Assembly: GCA_903838565.1 (NCBI GenBank)
Contig: CAILZB010000049.1
Span: 1-51,161 of the forward strand
From: an uncultured beta proteobacterium
Lineage (GTDB): Bacteria > Pseudomonadota > Gammaproteobacteria > Burkholderiales > Burkholderiaceae_C
Direction: 5' to 3'
Length of the DNA: 51,161 bases
The notes under the pieces were generated by a model, which saw only the letters and a program-made list of their open reading frames with translations, did no database searches and was not told the origin of the DNA. Below, piece after piece: positions 1-8,011 of the stretch. The stretch's first letter is position 1, and every line of letters begins with the position of its first letter. Both the position numbers and the translations under genes were made by a program.

Positions 1-425
1 CCGTTCTGATCGGCATAGCCGAGACGGATCATGTCGCCGTTTTCCAGCCGCACCCGCCCCGAACCCTGGATTTGCAGGAAAAATAACTCGACCGCATCGG
101 CGACCCAGACGATTTCCTTGCCGGCCTGCTCGCAGCGGCGCAGCATGTCGAGGAACGGCAGCGCGCGCTGGCGCAGCGAGATCGTGTCGCTGGGAGGAAG
201 ATCCCGGCTTTCGGCGAGCGCAGCCTCCAGTGCCGCCGCGCGCGCGGCCTCCTCCTGGGAAATGGCGCGCTCCAGCGCGGCGATCGCCGCGGGCATCTGT
301 TCGGGCAGGATGATGCCCGGCGCCGAGTTCGCGGCGTCCTTGCCGATGAGCTGCAGCACGTGCCGACCGTTGGCTTCGAGCATGATCACGTCGCCGGTGA
401 TTTTGGATTTGAATTTGTAGAGCAT
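1..425 (-). CDS. DUF1840 domain fused in frame to C-terminal part of MltA (partial, runs off the left edge)
   Basis: The reverse-strand frame starts with ATG at 423-425 and stays open to base 1 (141 residues). Residues 1 to about 107 match the small Burkholderiales DUF1840 family: MLYKFKSK start, GDVIMLE, IILPEQMPAAI and LRQRALPFLDML. Such proteins normally stop just after a KEIVW-like ending. Here KEIVW (bases about 105-119) continues without a stop into VELFFLQIQGSGRV and GYADQNG, the conserved core of the membrane-bound lytic transglycosylase MltA. The MltA lipoprotein signal and N-terminal half are absent. The catalytic Asp region would lie beyond the window. Function of the hybrid is unknown. 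It may be a real deletion fusion at the shared GKEIVW stretch or an assembly chimera. Family recognition is firm, the biological status is not. Confidence 0.75.
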   Translation of the reverse strand, partial: MLYKFKSKITGDVIMLEANGRHVLQLIGKDAANSAPGIILPEQMPAAIAALERAISQEEAARAAALEAALAESRDLPPSDTISLRQRALPFLDMLRRCEQAGKEIVWVADAVELFFLQIQGSGRVRLENGDMIRLGYADQN

Positions 426-449
426 GGTGCTGCGTATTCTGCACCCGAC

Positions 450-507
450 AACGTGAAAGAACGAACTTTCATGACCCGGGGCGCTTCGCCGCCGATGCCT
501 GAAAGTT
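450..507. repeat. 58-bp nested palindrome, copy 1
   Basis: Outer arms AACTTTCA (464-471) and TGAAAGTT (500-507) are perfect inverted repeats. Between them lies a small hairpin, GGCG-CTT-CGCC. The left flank AACGTGAAAGAACG is shared with copies 2 and 3. This copy sits in the divergent spacer between the DUF1840-MltA frame and rmuC. The other copies are at 35916-35973, 39701-39758 and 45568-45617. Confidence 0.85.
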
Positions 508-539
508 GGCGCGCCGGATAATGCGGCCAGATCACAGGA

Positions 540-1961
540 ATGAACATGACAAGTACAGGAATCGATGGCACCAGCGCCTGGAGCGCGGCCTGGCCCGCAC
601 TGCTGCTGCTCGCGCTGGCGCTGGGTGCCGGCCTGGGGCTCTGGCTGGGTCGGCGCAACGCCGCAGTGGCATTGCAGGCCGCAACCGAGCGGGCTGGCGT
701 TCTGGCCAACGTGGAGGTGGCGACGGCGCAGGAGCGCGTGCGCGGGATCGAAGAAGACCGGCAGAGAATGGCGCTCGAACTGCAGCAGTCAAGGGACTCA
801 TTGCGCCAGTCGGAGCAGTCCAACACGCGGCTGCAGTCCGAGGTCACCGAGCTGAGCACGCGCCTGGAGGCCGAGCGCAGCCAGTCGCAAGAAAAGCTCG
901 CCCTGCTGCTGGACGCGAAAGAGGCCTTGTCGAACCAGTTCAAGAGCCTGGCCAGCGACATCCTGGAGGAGAAGAGCAAGCGCTTTGCGGAGCAGAACCA
1001 GACCAGCCTGGGGCTGCTGCTCGATCCCTTGAAGACGCGGCTGCAGGAATTCCAGGGCAAGGTCGAGCTGTTCTATGACACCGAGGGCAAGGAGCGCAGC
1101 GCGCTCGGGCAACAGGTGAGCCACCTGATGCAGCTCAACAAGACGCTGAGCGACGACGCCAAGAACCTGACGCTGGCGCTCAAGGGCTCGGCCAAGTCCC
1201 AGGGCAACTGGGGTGAGCTGATCCTGGAGCGGGTGCTGGAGGCCTCGGGCTTGCGCAAGGGCGTGGAGTACGACGTGCAGGAAAGCCATTCGCGTGAAGA
1301 CGGCTCGCGCGCACAGCCCGACGTGGTGATCCATCTGCCGCAGGACCGGCATCTGGTGGTGGACGCCAAGGTGTCGCTCGTGGCCTATGAGGAGTACGCC
1401 AGCGCCGATGACGAGGTGCTGCGCGCCGCGGCTCTCAAGCGCCACACGGACTCGGTGCGCTCGCACATCCGCGGACTTTCGGAGAGAAATTACCAGGCCC
1501 TGTATGGGCTGAAGTCGCTGGACTTCGTGCTGATGTTCGTGCCGATCGAGCCGGCCTTCATGCTCAGCGTGTCGCAGGACAACCAGTTGTTCATGGACGC
1601 CTGGAACAAGAACGTGCTGCTGGTGAGCCCGTCCACGCTGCTGTTCGTGGTGCGCACCGTGGCGCATCTGTGGCATCAGGAAGCGCAAAGCCGCAACGCG
1701 CAGGAGATCGCCAAGCGCGGCGCCGAGCTGTACGACCGGCTCTGCGCCTTCGTGTCAGATCTGGAGAAAGTCGGTGAGCGACTGCGCCAGGCGCAGGACG
1801 CCTACAGCGACGCCTTCTCCAAACTCAGCACGAACAAGGGCAACGTCATCCGTCAGGCCCAGATGTTGAAGGACCTGGGAGTGAAACCGACCAAGTCCCT
1901 GTCCGCGGGCCTGGTGGAACTGGCGGGGGATTCCGACGACGTAGCCAGCCTGCCGCCGTGA
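540..1961 (+). CDS. rmuC: RmuC family DNA recombination protein
   Basis: The 473-residue protein has the RmuC layout. A single N-terminal membrane segment (about residues 15-38, WPALLLLALALGAGLGLWLG) is followed by a long charged coiled coil (about 45-150) and the RmuC nuclease-like domain (about 170-430). That domain contains GNWGELILERVLE, PDVVIHLPQ and LVVDAKVSL. RmuC limits recombination at inverted repeats and is thought to act on unusual DNA structures. This is notable in a window full of palindromes, although any link is inference. ATG at 540 is used. An in-frame ATG at 546 has a slightly better spaced AGGA. It converges on purH across two hairpins. Confidence 0.93.
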   Translation: MNMTSTGIDGTSAWSAAWPALLLLALALGAGLGLWLGRRNAAVALQAATERAGVLANVEVATAQERVRGIEEDRQRMALELQQSRDSLRQSEQSNTRLQSEVTELSTRLEAERSQSQEKLALLLDAKEALSNQFKSLASDILEEKSKRFAEQNQTSLGLLLDPLKTRLQEFQGKVELFYDTEGKERSALGQQVSHLMQLNKTLSDDAKNLTLALKGSAKSQGNWGELILERVLEASGLRKGVEYDVQESHSREDGSRAQPDVVIHLPQDRHLVVDAKVSLVAYEEYASADDEVLRAAALKRHTDSVRSHIRGLSERNYQALYGLKSLDFVLMFVPIEPAFMLSVSQDNQLFMDAWNKNVLLVSPSTLLFVVRTVAHLWHQEAQSRNAQEIAKRGAELYDRLCAFVSDLEKVGERLRQAQDAYSDAFSKLSTNKGNVIRQAQMLKDLGVKPTKSLSAGLVELAGDSDDVASLPP

Positions 1962-1975
1962 ATCCGTTTGAGGAT

Positions 1976-2057
1976 GTCGGGTTACGCTGCGCTAACCCGA
2001 CCTACGCCCTCTCCAACCTGAAGTAGGTCGGGTTAGACCGAAGGGCGTGAACCCGAC
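1976..2057. repeat. Two tandem GTCGGGTTA hairpins between rmuC and purH
   Basis: GTCGGGTTA (1976-1984) and TAACCCGAC (1993-2001) form a perfect 9-bp stem with an 8-nt loop. A second, looser hairpin uses GTCGGGTT (2027-2034) and AACCCGAC (2050-2057). They lie between the stops of the convergent rmuC and purH genes, so they could act as bidirectional transcription ends. No U-tract follows. The TAGGTCGGGTTA motif resembles dispersed repeats reported in many proteobacteria. Confidence 0.75.
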
Positions 2058-2076
2058 AGGTCACCAGCGCCCTGAA

Positions 2077-3654
2077 TCAATGACGGAAGTGCCTGACTCC
2101 GCTGAACACCATCGCCACGCCACGCTCGTTCGCGGCATCGATCACTTCCTGATCGCGCATGCTGCCGCCGGGCTGGATGACGCAGGTGGCACCCGCGTCG
2201 ACCACCACGTCCAGACCATCGCGGAACGGGAAGAAGGCGTCGCTGGCGACGACCGTTCCCTGCAGCGAAAGGTGGGCGTGCTGCGCCTTGATGCTGGCGA
2301 TGCGCGCCGAATCGAGGCGGCTCATCTGACCTGCGCCCACGCCCATGGTCATGCCATTGGCGCAAAAGACGATGGCGTTGGACTTGACGTACTTCGCCAC
2401 CTTCCACGCAAACAACAGGTCCTGCAACTGCTGCGCCGTGGGCTGGACCTTGGTCACGACTTTCAGATCGGCCAGCGCGAGTTCATGGCTGTCTGCGGTC
2501 TGCATCAGCAGGCCCGAGCTCACGCGCTTGATGTCGATGGCATTGCCGCCGCGGCTGCCGTCGGCAGGGAGTTCGATCTGCAGAATGCGCACGTTCACCT
2601 TGGACTTGAACACCGCCAGCGCCTCGGGCGTGAACGCCGGGGCCATCAGCACTTCGACGAACTGCTTGGCGATCAGCTGCGCCGTGGCAACGTCGAGCGT
2701 GCAGTTCAGCGCGATGATGCCGCCGAAGGCGGACGTGGGGTCGGTCTGCAAGGCCTTGCTGTAGGCCTCCAGCGCATTCGCGCCCACGGCCACGCCGCAG
2801 GGGTTGGCGTGCTTGACGATGACGCAGGCCGCAGCCTTGGCGTCGAAGCTCTTCACGCATTCCCAGGCGGCGTCGGCGTCGGCGATGTTGTTGTAGCTCA
2901 GCTCCTTGCCCTGCAATTGTTTTGCCGTGACAAGTGAACCCGCCGCCGGATGCAAGTCGCGGTAGAAGGCCGCCTGCTGGTGCGGGTTCTCGCCGTAGCG
3001 CAGGTCCTGCAACTTGGTGAATTGGAGGTTGGTCTGGCCCGGGAACAAGGCGCGGCTGCCGTCGGCCTGCACGCTGGAGAGGTAGTCGGAGATGGCGCCG
3101 TCGTAGTTGCTGATGCGGTTGAAGGCGGCCACGGCGAGCGCGAATTTGGTGGCGTCGCTGATCTTGCCGTCGGCCTTGAGCTCGGCCAGCACCTGTTCGT
3201 ATTGCGACGCATCGGTCAGAACGCCGACATCCTTCCAGTTCTTGGCCGCGCTGCGCACCATGGCGGGGCCACCGATGTCGATGTTCTCGATCGCGTCTTC
3301 GAGCGTGCAGCCGGCCTTGGCCACCGTGGCTTCAAAGGGATAGAGGTTCACCACCAGCAGGTCGATGGTATCGATGCCGTGGGCCTTGAGTGCGGCCATG
3401 TGTTCCGCAGAATCGCGCCGTGCCAGCAGTCCGCCGTGGACCTTGGGATGCAGTGTCTTGACGCGGCCGTCCAGCATCTCGGGAAACCCCGTGAGCTGCG
3501 CCACTTCGGTCACGGGCAGGCCGTTGTCGGCCAACAGCTTGGCCGTGCCGCCGGTGGAAATGAGCTTCATGCCCAGGGCATGCAGGGCGCGGGCAAATTC
3601 AAGGATGCCAGTTTTGTCGGAGACGGAGATGAGTGCGTTCATGGAGGGGTTCAT
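2077..3654 (-). CDS. purH: Bifunctional AICAR formyltransferase / IMP cyclohydrolase
   Basis: PurH catalyses the last two steps of IMP synthesis: formylation of AICAR using 10-formyl-THF, then ring closure. The 525 residues match the family. The N-terminal MGS-like cyclohydrolase domain begins [15 protein letters not shown] and contains STGGTAKLL and [16 protein letters not shown]. The C-terminal transformylase domain holds the KHANPCG catalytic motif (about residue 280) and LRYGENPHQ. The start ATG (3652-3654) overlaps the fis stop by 4 bases (ATGA). A second ATG four codons later (MNALIS) is also possible. It is the third gene of dusB-fis-purH. ruvC, often next in related genomes, is absent here. 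Confidence 0.97.
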   Translation of the reverse strand: MNPSMNALISVSDKTGILEFARALHALGMKLISTGGTAKLLADNGLPVTEVAQLTGFPEMLDGRVKTLHPKVHGGLLARRDSAEHMAALKAHGIDTIDLLVVNLYPFEATVAKAGCTLEDAIENIDIGGPAMVRSAAKNWKDVGVLTDASQYEQVLAELKADGKISDATKFALAVAAFNRISNYDGAISDYLSSVQADGSRALFPGQTNLQFTKLQDLRYGENPHQQAAFYRDLHPAAGSLVTAKQLQGKELSYNNIADADAAWECVKSFDAKAAACVIVKHANPCGVAVGANALEAYSKALQTDPTSAFGGIIALNCTLDVATAQLIAKQFVEVLMAPAFTPEALAVFKSKVNVRILQIELPADGSRGGNAIDIKRVSSGLLMQTADSHELALADLKVVTKVQPTAQQLQDLLFAWKVAKYVKSNAIVFCANGMTMGVGAGQMSRLDSARIASIKAQHAHLSLQGTVVASDAFFPFRDGLDVVVDAGATCVIQPGGSMRDQEVIDAANERGVAMVFSGVRHFRH

Positions 3655-3887
3655 TTCAAAAGTTTGTGTTCAACCAGTTTCTTGCGCAAGGTGTTGCGGT
3701 TCAGGCCCAGCCATTCGGCGGCGCGCGACTGGTTGTCATCGGCCTGCTTCATCACGACTTCCAGCAGCGGGCGTTCCATGACACGAATCATCATGTTGTA
3801 CATGCCGCCCGGCTCGGTACCACGCAAGTCCTTGAAATAGCTTTCAAGGCTGGCGCGAACACATTCTTCGATGTGGTTCTTGCTCAT
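3651..3887 (-). CDS. fis: Fis family nucleoid-associated DNA-binding protein
   Basis: The 78-residue protein is slightly shorter than enterobacterial Fis (98) but normal for betaproteobacteria. The C-terminal helix-turn-helix is clear: [20 protein letters not shown] (about residues 52-71). The preceding [21 protein letters not shown] forms the dimer helices. Fis bends DNA and modulates rRNA and recombination loci. It is translationally coupled at both ends: its ATG overlaps the dusB stop (ATGA at 3884-3887) and its stop overlaps the purH ATG. The dusB-fis pairing is conserved with gammaproteobacteria. Confidence 0.95.
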   Translation of the reverse strand: MSKNHIEECVRASLESYFKDLRGTEPGGMYNMMIRVMERPLLEVVMKQADDNQSRAAEWLGLNRNTLRKKLVEHKLLK

Positions 3888-4930
3888 GTCACGGTCTCCA
3901 ATGGGTTGTTCTTGTTCTGGTGTAAAGCTTCAGGCGCCGGCATGCGATCCATGCGCGCCGACAGCTCGTCAAAGTAGTCCGACACGGCGCTCCACTGTTG
4001 CGCGCAGTCGTCCAGCAGGTTCAGCCGCTGGCGAAAGCCGGTGGCGTCGGGTAGCGTCTTCACGTACCAGCCGATGTGTTTGCGCGCCGTGCGCACGCCC
4101 AGGAAGTCGCCGTAAAAGGCATGGTGATCCAGCAGATGGTCCAGCAACAAGCGTTTGACTTCGGCCACCAGCGGCGGCGCCAGCATCTCACCGGTGGCCA
4201 GAAAGTGCGCCACCTCCCGAAAGATCCAGGGCCGACCCTGGGCCGCGCGTCCCAGCATCACCGCGTCGGCGCCGGTGAGGAGCAACACGTCGCGCGCCTG
4301 TTGCGGCGTCGTGACGTCACCATTCGCCACCACCGGGATGGCCACCGACGCTTTCACCGCAGCGATGGTGTCGTACTCCGCGACGCCGCCGTAGCCCTGC
4401 TCGCGCGTGCGGCCATGGACCGTGAGCATCTGCACGCCGGCAGCCTCGAATCGGCGCGCCAGGGTCACGGCGTTCTTGTTGGACTGGCTCCAGCCACTGC
4501 GCATCTTCACGCTCACCGGCACCTTGTGCGGTGCGCAGGCAGCGACCACCGCTTCCACGATCGCCAGCGCCAGAGGCTCGTCCTGCATCAGCGCCGAGCC
4601 CGCCCATTTGTTGCAGACCTTCTTGGCCGGGCAGCCCATGTTGATGTCGATGATCTGCGCGCCGCCGTCGATGTTGTGCCGCGCTGCGTGCGCCATCAAA
4701 GCGGCGTCGGTGCCGGCGATCTGCACCGCGATCGGCCCCGGCTCGCCGTCGTGATTGGCGCGCCGCAGGGTCTTGTCCGTGCGCCAAAGGTCCGGGCGTG
4801 AAGTGACCATCTCGCTCACCGCATAGCCCGCACCCAGGCGCTTGCACAGCTGGCGAAACGGCCTGTCGGTCACGCCCGCCATGGGTGCCACGAACAGGTT
4901 GTTCGCCAAGGGGAGATGGCCGATGTGCAT
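3884..4930 (-). CDS. dusB: tRNA-dihydrouridine synthase B
   Basis: DusB is an FMN- and NADPH-dependent enzyme reducing uridine to dihydrouridine in the tRNA D-loop. Visible are the TIM-barrel start NNLFVAPMAGVTDRPFRQL, the catalytic Cys motif MGCPAKKVCNKWAGSALM (Cys near residue 98), VKMRSGW, VHGRTREQGY, and the phosphate-binding VVANGDV and GADAVMLGRAAQGRPW. The open frame extends upstream to 5041, but homologues begin at MHIGHLPLANN, so the ATG at 4928-4930 is chosen, giving 348 residues. It is the first gene of dusB-fis-purH. A TAGAAT sequence (minus strand, 5016-5021) is a possible -10 box for the operon. Confidence 0.95.
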   Translation of the reverse strand: MHIGHLPLANNLFVAPMAGVTDRPFRQLCKRLGAGYAVSEMVTSRPDLWRTDKTLRRANHDGEPGPIAVQIAGTDAALMAHAARHNIDGGAQIIDINMGCPAKKVCNKWAGSALMQDEPLALAIVEAVVAACAPHKVPVSVKMRSGWSQSNKNAVTLARRFEAAGVQMLTVHGRTREQGYGGVAEYDTIAAVKASVAIPVVANGDVTTPQQARDVLLLTGADAVMLGRAAQGRPWIFREVAHFLATGEMLAPPLVAEVKRLLLDHLLDHHAFYGDFLGVRTARKHIGWYVKTLPDATGFRQRLNLLDDCAQQWSAVSDYFDELSARMDRMPAPEALHQNKNNPLETVT

Positions 4931-5097
4931 GCGGAAAAAGGTGGCGTTGGGAAAAGGATCGTTGCCCCAACGAGCCGGGGCGCGCTGGTTCGCGGCTCGG
5001 GCGCAGGGGAGTCTTATTCTAGCTGCCCAAAATTTCAGCAATTGAAATCTCGCGGATTCTTTTTCAGCGATGCCACGTGCCTATACTTGACACTCAC

Positions 5098-5574
5098 ATG
5101 GAAGCCTGGATCAACCCATTTCTCACCTTGCTGGCGCTGCCGCAATATGGGCTGAGCACGCTGTTTGTGGTGTGCTTCATTTCCGCCACGCTGCTCCCGC
5201 TGGGGTCCGAGCCGGCATTGTTCGGCCTGCTTAAGTTGAATCCTGATCTGTTCTGGCCGGCGCTGTTGGTGGCGACGGCGGGCAACACCTTGGGCGGCGC
5301 CGTGACCTGGGCCATGGGCCTTGAATCACACAAGGTGGTGGACAAATACCGGCATTCCAACACCCACCTCAAGGCGCTGGACTGGCTCGAGCGTCTGGGA
5401 CCCAAAGCCTGTCTGTTGAGCTGGTTGCCCATCGTCGGCGACCCGCTGTGCGCCGTGGCCGGCTGGCTCAAATTTCCGTTCTGGCCCTGCGTGAGCTACA
5501 TGCTGATCGGAAAATTTCTGCGCTATGTAGCGATGACCGTATCGCTGCTCTGGCTGTTTCCGGGCGGCGCCTGA
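5098..5574 (+). CDS. YqaA family (DedA/SNARE-associated) membrane protein
   Basis: This 158-residue inner-membrane protein has several hydrophobic segments: LSTLFVVCFISATLLPLGSE, FWPALLVATAGNTLGGAVTW and a C-terminal MLIGKFLRYVAMTVSLLWLF. The conserved signatures LPLGSEPALF, GNTLGGAVTWAMG and SWLPIVGDPLC are characteristic of YqaA proteins of the DedA-related superfamily, whose members are linked to lipid handling and membrane homeostasis. The exact substrate is unknown. A GTG at 5077 gives seven extra residues. ATG 5098 is preferred because homologues begin there. No strong ribosome binding site is visible for either. It is divergent from dusB and converges on aroK. Confidence 0.85.
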   Translation: MEAWINPFLTLLALPQYGLSTLFVVCFISATLLPLGSEPALFGLLKLNPDLFWPALLVATAGNTLGGAVTWAMGLESHKVVDKYRHSNTHLKALDWLERLGPKACLLSWLPIVGDPLCAVAGWLKFPFWPCVSYMLIGKFLRYVAMTVSLLWLFPGGA

Positions 5575-5577
5575 AGG

Positions 5578-6129
5578 CTAGGCGAGCCCCGCCAATTCGA
5601 GCTGCATCACGATCGTATTCACCAGCGTGGCCAGCGACGGGCGCCCGGTATCGATCACGAAGTGCGCTGTTTCCAGATACAGGGGGTCGCGCGTCGTGTG
5701 CAGTTCGCGCAGGCGCTGCATCGGATCCTCGACCTGCAGCAGTGGCCGGTTCTGATCGTGGCGCAAGCGCCGATAGATCTCCTCCGGCGTCGAGCGCAAA
5801 TAGATCACATGGCTGCGCTGGTGCAGATGCTCCCGGTTCGGTGAGCGCAGCACCACGCCGCCACCGGTCGCAAGAACACCCTCGTGCATGAGCGTGAGCT
5901 CGTCGATCACCTGCTCTTCCAGGTCGCGAAAGCGGCTCTCGCCCTCGCTCGCAAAAAAGTCGCGGATGCTGCAGCCCAGGCGCTGCTCCAGCACCTGGTC
6001 GCTGTCGACAAAGGGGATCTGCAGCCGCCGCGAGAGCTGGCGCCCGACCGTGCTCTTGCCGGAGCCGGGAAGGCCGATCAGCGCCAAGCGCATGGGCGCC
6101 TGAGGTGGCACGTCAAGCGCTGCGGTCAC
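5578..6129 (-). CDS. aroK: Shikimate kinase
   Basis: AroK phosphorylates shikimate with ATP, step five of chorismate synthesis. Visible are the Walker A loop GLPGSGKST (about residues 19-27), the shikimate-binding VDSDQ and FFASEGESRFRDLE, the Walker B-like ATGGGVVLR, and the lid DQNRPLL. The 183-residue frame starts with GTG at 6129. An ATG at 6093 (MRLALIG) is an alternative giving 171 residues. In related bacteria aroK follows pilMNOPQ and precedes aroB. Here a large Ig-like lipoprotein gene separates pilQ from aroK, and no aroB follows. Instead the convergent yqaA-like gene is reached after 3 bases. Confidence 0.95.
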   Translation of the reverse strand: MTAALDVPPQAPMRLALIGLPGSGKSTVGRQLSRRLQIPFVDSDQVLEQRLGCSIRDFFASEGESRFRDLEEQVIDELTLMHEGVLATGGGVVLRSPNREHLHQRSHVIYLRSTPEEIYRRLRHDQNRPLLQVEDPMQRLRELHTTRDPLYLETAHFVIDTGRPSLATLVNTIVMQLELAGLA

Positions 6130-6141
6130 CGCGCAGCCAGC

Positions 6142-7977
6142 TCAGTGCGGATCAATGCAGCGGCCGGTGCCGTAGGGCGGAGTCAGGAAAGCGCCGTTCG
6201 GAACGTCGGCCTGCAGGACACTGGTGACGAAGCTGCGCGACTTGGTTCCCTCGGAACCTACCACCTTGGTGGTCGCCTTGATGGTGTAGGCCAGCCAACC
6301 ACCCATGTTCTGTCCGTAAGACGCCTGGACGACGAGTCGCCCCGTGGCATCGGTGGTGTTGCCGTTGATGTACGACAAGACAATCTCCGATTTGCTCGGA
6401 TCCAGCACGCCGTTGCCATTGATGTCTTCTCCCGCCTCCAGCGTTCCGTTGCGGTTGCTGTCCTCATTCACGCACCAGACATTGTTGAAGCCGTCGGGGT
6501 AGATGTCGCTGGCGTAATTGATGCTGTAATTTGGATCGGTGCTGGGCAACCAACTGTCCGAAAAGCAGCTTGCCAAAATATTGCCGCTGGCGTCCTTGGT
6601 GGCACAGATCTGCCATGAATAGGGGGCCAAAGCCGGAGGTGTCACCAGTTTGGGCGCGTACACAAAACTGATGTCGGGTGTTTGCACCGGGTAGTGATTG
6701 CTCCACTTTCCCTTGCCGTAATGCGTGATGTCCACGCTGGCGGTCACCACCGCGCCTGGCACCGCGACTCCAGATGCGTCCGCCACCTGAATGCCGAATT
6801 GCTCCTGGTAAAACAGGCCGGAACTGTCCTTGGTCATCGTGTTCTGGTTCACGATGGCGATGGACAGCGGTTGGCCGTTCACGGTCAGCGTCGCGCTCAC
6901 GCTGTTGGGGCAGAGCAGCGCTCCCGTCACCGCGTCGACCAGAGCGGCGTCCGTCGTCGCGTAGCAGGCGCGCACCGTCACGCCGTTGGTCGGACTGGTT
7001 CGTGTGCCCGCCACGTAGTCGGCAGTCGCCAGACCGTTGGCATCGCTGTACACAGTCGCAGTTCCGGTGGAGATGTACTCACCTGAACCCAACGAGGGCG
7101 GTACGATCTCAAACCGAACGCGCATGTTCTGAATCCCGGCGTTGCCAGCCGCAAGGAACTTCGCGCTCAGCGTTGCGCGATTCGTCGTCACGCCGGTCGC
7201 ATTGGTGCCGATGGATGTGGGGTTCGCAGTCAGGGACTGCGCCGTACCCAGGCTCACCGCCGGAGGAATCGTGTTTCCACCTGCGGCAACCACCTGGATC
7301 GTGGTCGTCGCCGTGAGCCCTGAACCCGCTGCGGCGACAGTGTAGCTTCCGGCGGAGGCGGGCGCCGCACCGCTCAAGGTGAGGTTGCCATTGCCATCGG
7401 TATTGGTGATGCCGGCAAAGCCCGCTGTGCCCGAAAGCGTCACGGGAACGTTCGCGATACCCTTGCCCAGAACATCCTGCACCTGCAGATTGAGCGTCAC
7501 CGTTTGCCCCGGCGCCGGCGTTGCGGGAACGGGCGTGAGGGTGATCTGGCCACCGGTCACAGGAATCGTCATCTTCTGCGTGATGGCGTTGACGGTGATC
7601 GACAGCGTGATGTTGCGATTGGTCTTGTCGGCGCCAATGCTCACGGCTCCGACAAATTTGCCGCTGGCGTCGGTGATGGTGCCCGTGGGCGTGAAGACGC
7701 CCGAATCCACGGCGCCCGTGACCTTGGCGGCCGCGACCGGGTTATTGTTGACATCGACCGTTTGCACCGTCACCGTCACCTTGTCGCTACCTGAATTGGT
7801 CAAGGCCGATTTATCCAGAGAAATCGTGAAGCTGGCCACGGTAGGCGCCGTCGTGCCGCCCGTGCCTCCCGTGCCTCCCGTTCCGCCGGTCGGTGTGCCA
7901 GGGTTTCCGCCACCGCCGCCGCAGGCGACCAGTGCCAGGGACAAAGCGGCGCACGCCATGATTTTCAAGTACTGCAT
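6142..7977 (-). CDS. Large lipoprotein with bacterial Ig-like repeats, inside the pilus operon
   Basis: The product (about 611 residues from the ATG at 7977, preceded by GGGA) is exported and lipidated: MQYLKIM, a hydrophobic stretch and the lipobox LVAC with Cys at residue 19. A Gly/Thr linker built from 9-bp coding repeats (7855-7890) follows. Two or more Big_1-like invasin/intimin-type beta-sandwich units are seen, with recurring TVTVQTVDVNNNPVAAAKV and VTLNLQVQDVLGKGIANVPV strands. Near the C-terminus DSNRNGTLEAGEDINGNGVL resembles a pair of Asp/Asn-rich calcium loops. It lies 34 bp downstream of pilQ and 12 bp before aroK, so it is probably co-transcribed with pilM-Q. A surface or pilus-associated adhesin-like role is inference. 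Confidence 0.8.
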   Translation of the reverse strand: MQYLKIMACAALSLALVACGGGGGNPGTPTGGTGGTGGTGGTTAPTVASFTISLDKSALTNSGSDKVTVTVQTVDVNNNPVAAAKVTGAVDSGVFTPTGTITDASGKFVGAVSIGADKTNRNITLSITVNAITQKMTIPVTGGQITLTPVPATPAPGQTVTLNLQVQDVLGKGIANVPVTLSGTAGFAGITNTDGNGNLTLSGAAPASAGSYTVAAAGSGLTATTTIQVVAAGGNTIPPAVSLGTAQSLTANPTSIGTNATGVTTNRATLSAKFLAAGNAGIQNMRVRFEIVPPSLGSGEYISTGTATVYSDANGLATADYVAGTRTSPTNGVTVRACYATTDAALVDAVTGALLCPNSVSATLTVNGQPLSIAIVNQNTMTKDSSGLFYQEQFGIQVADASGVAVPGAVVTASVDITHYGKGKWSNHYPVQTPDISFVYAPKLVTPPALAPYSWQICATKDASGNILASCFSDSWLPSTDPNYSINYASDIYPDGFNNVWCVNEDSNRNGTLEAGEDINGNGVLDPSKSEIVLSYINGNTTDATGRLVVQASYGQNMGGWLAYTIKATTKVVGSEGTKSRSFVTSVLQADVPNGAFLTPPYGTGRCIDPH

Positions 7978-8011
7978 ATCAATTCCCACTGTTCTTTGAA
8001 TGACGTCTGGC

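Noticed and set aside
7855..7890. 9-bp tandem repeats at the start of the Ig-like lipoprotein
   Set aside because: These encode a Gly-Gly-Thr linker and are a normal low-complexity spacer, not a separate repeat element.
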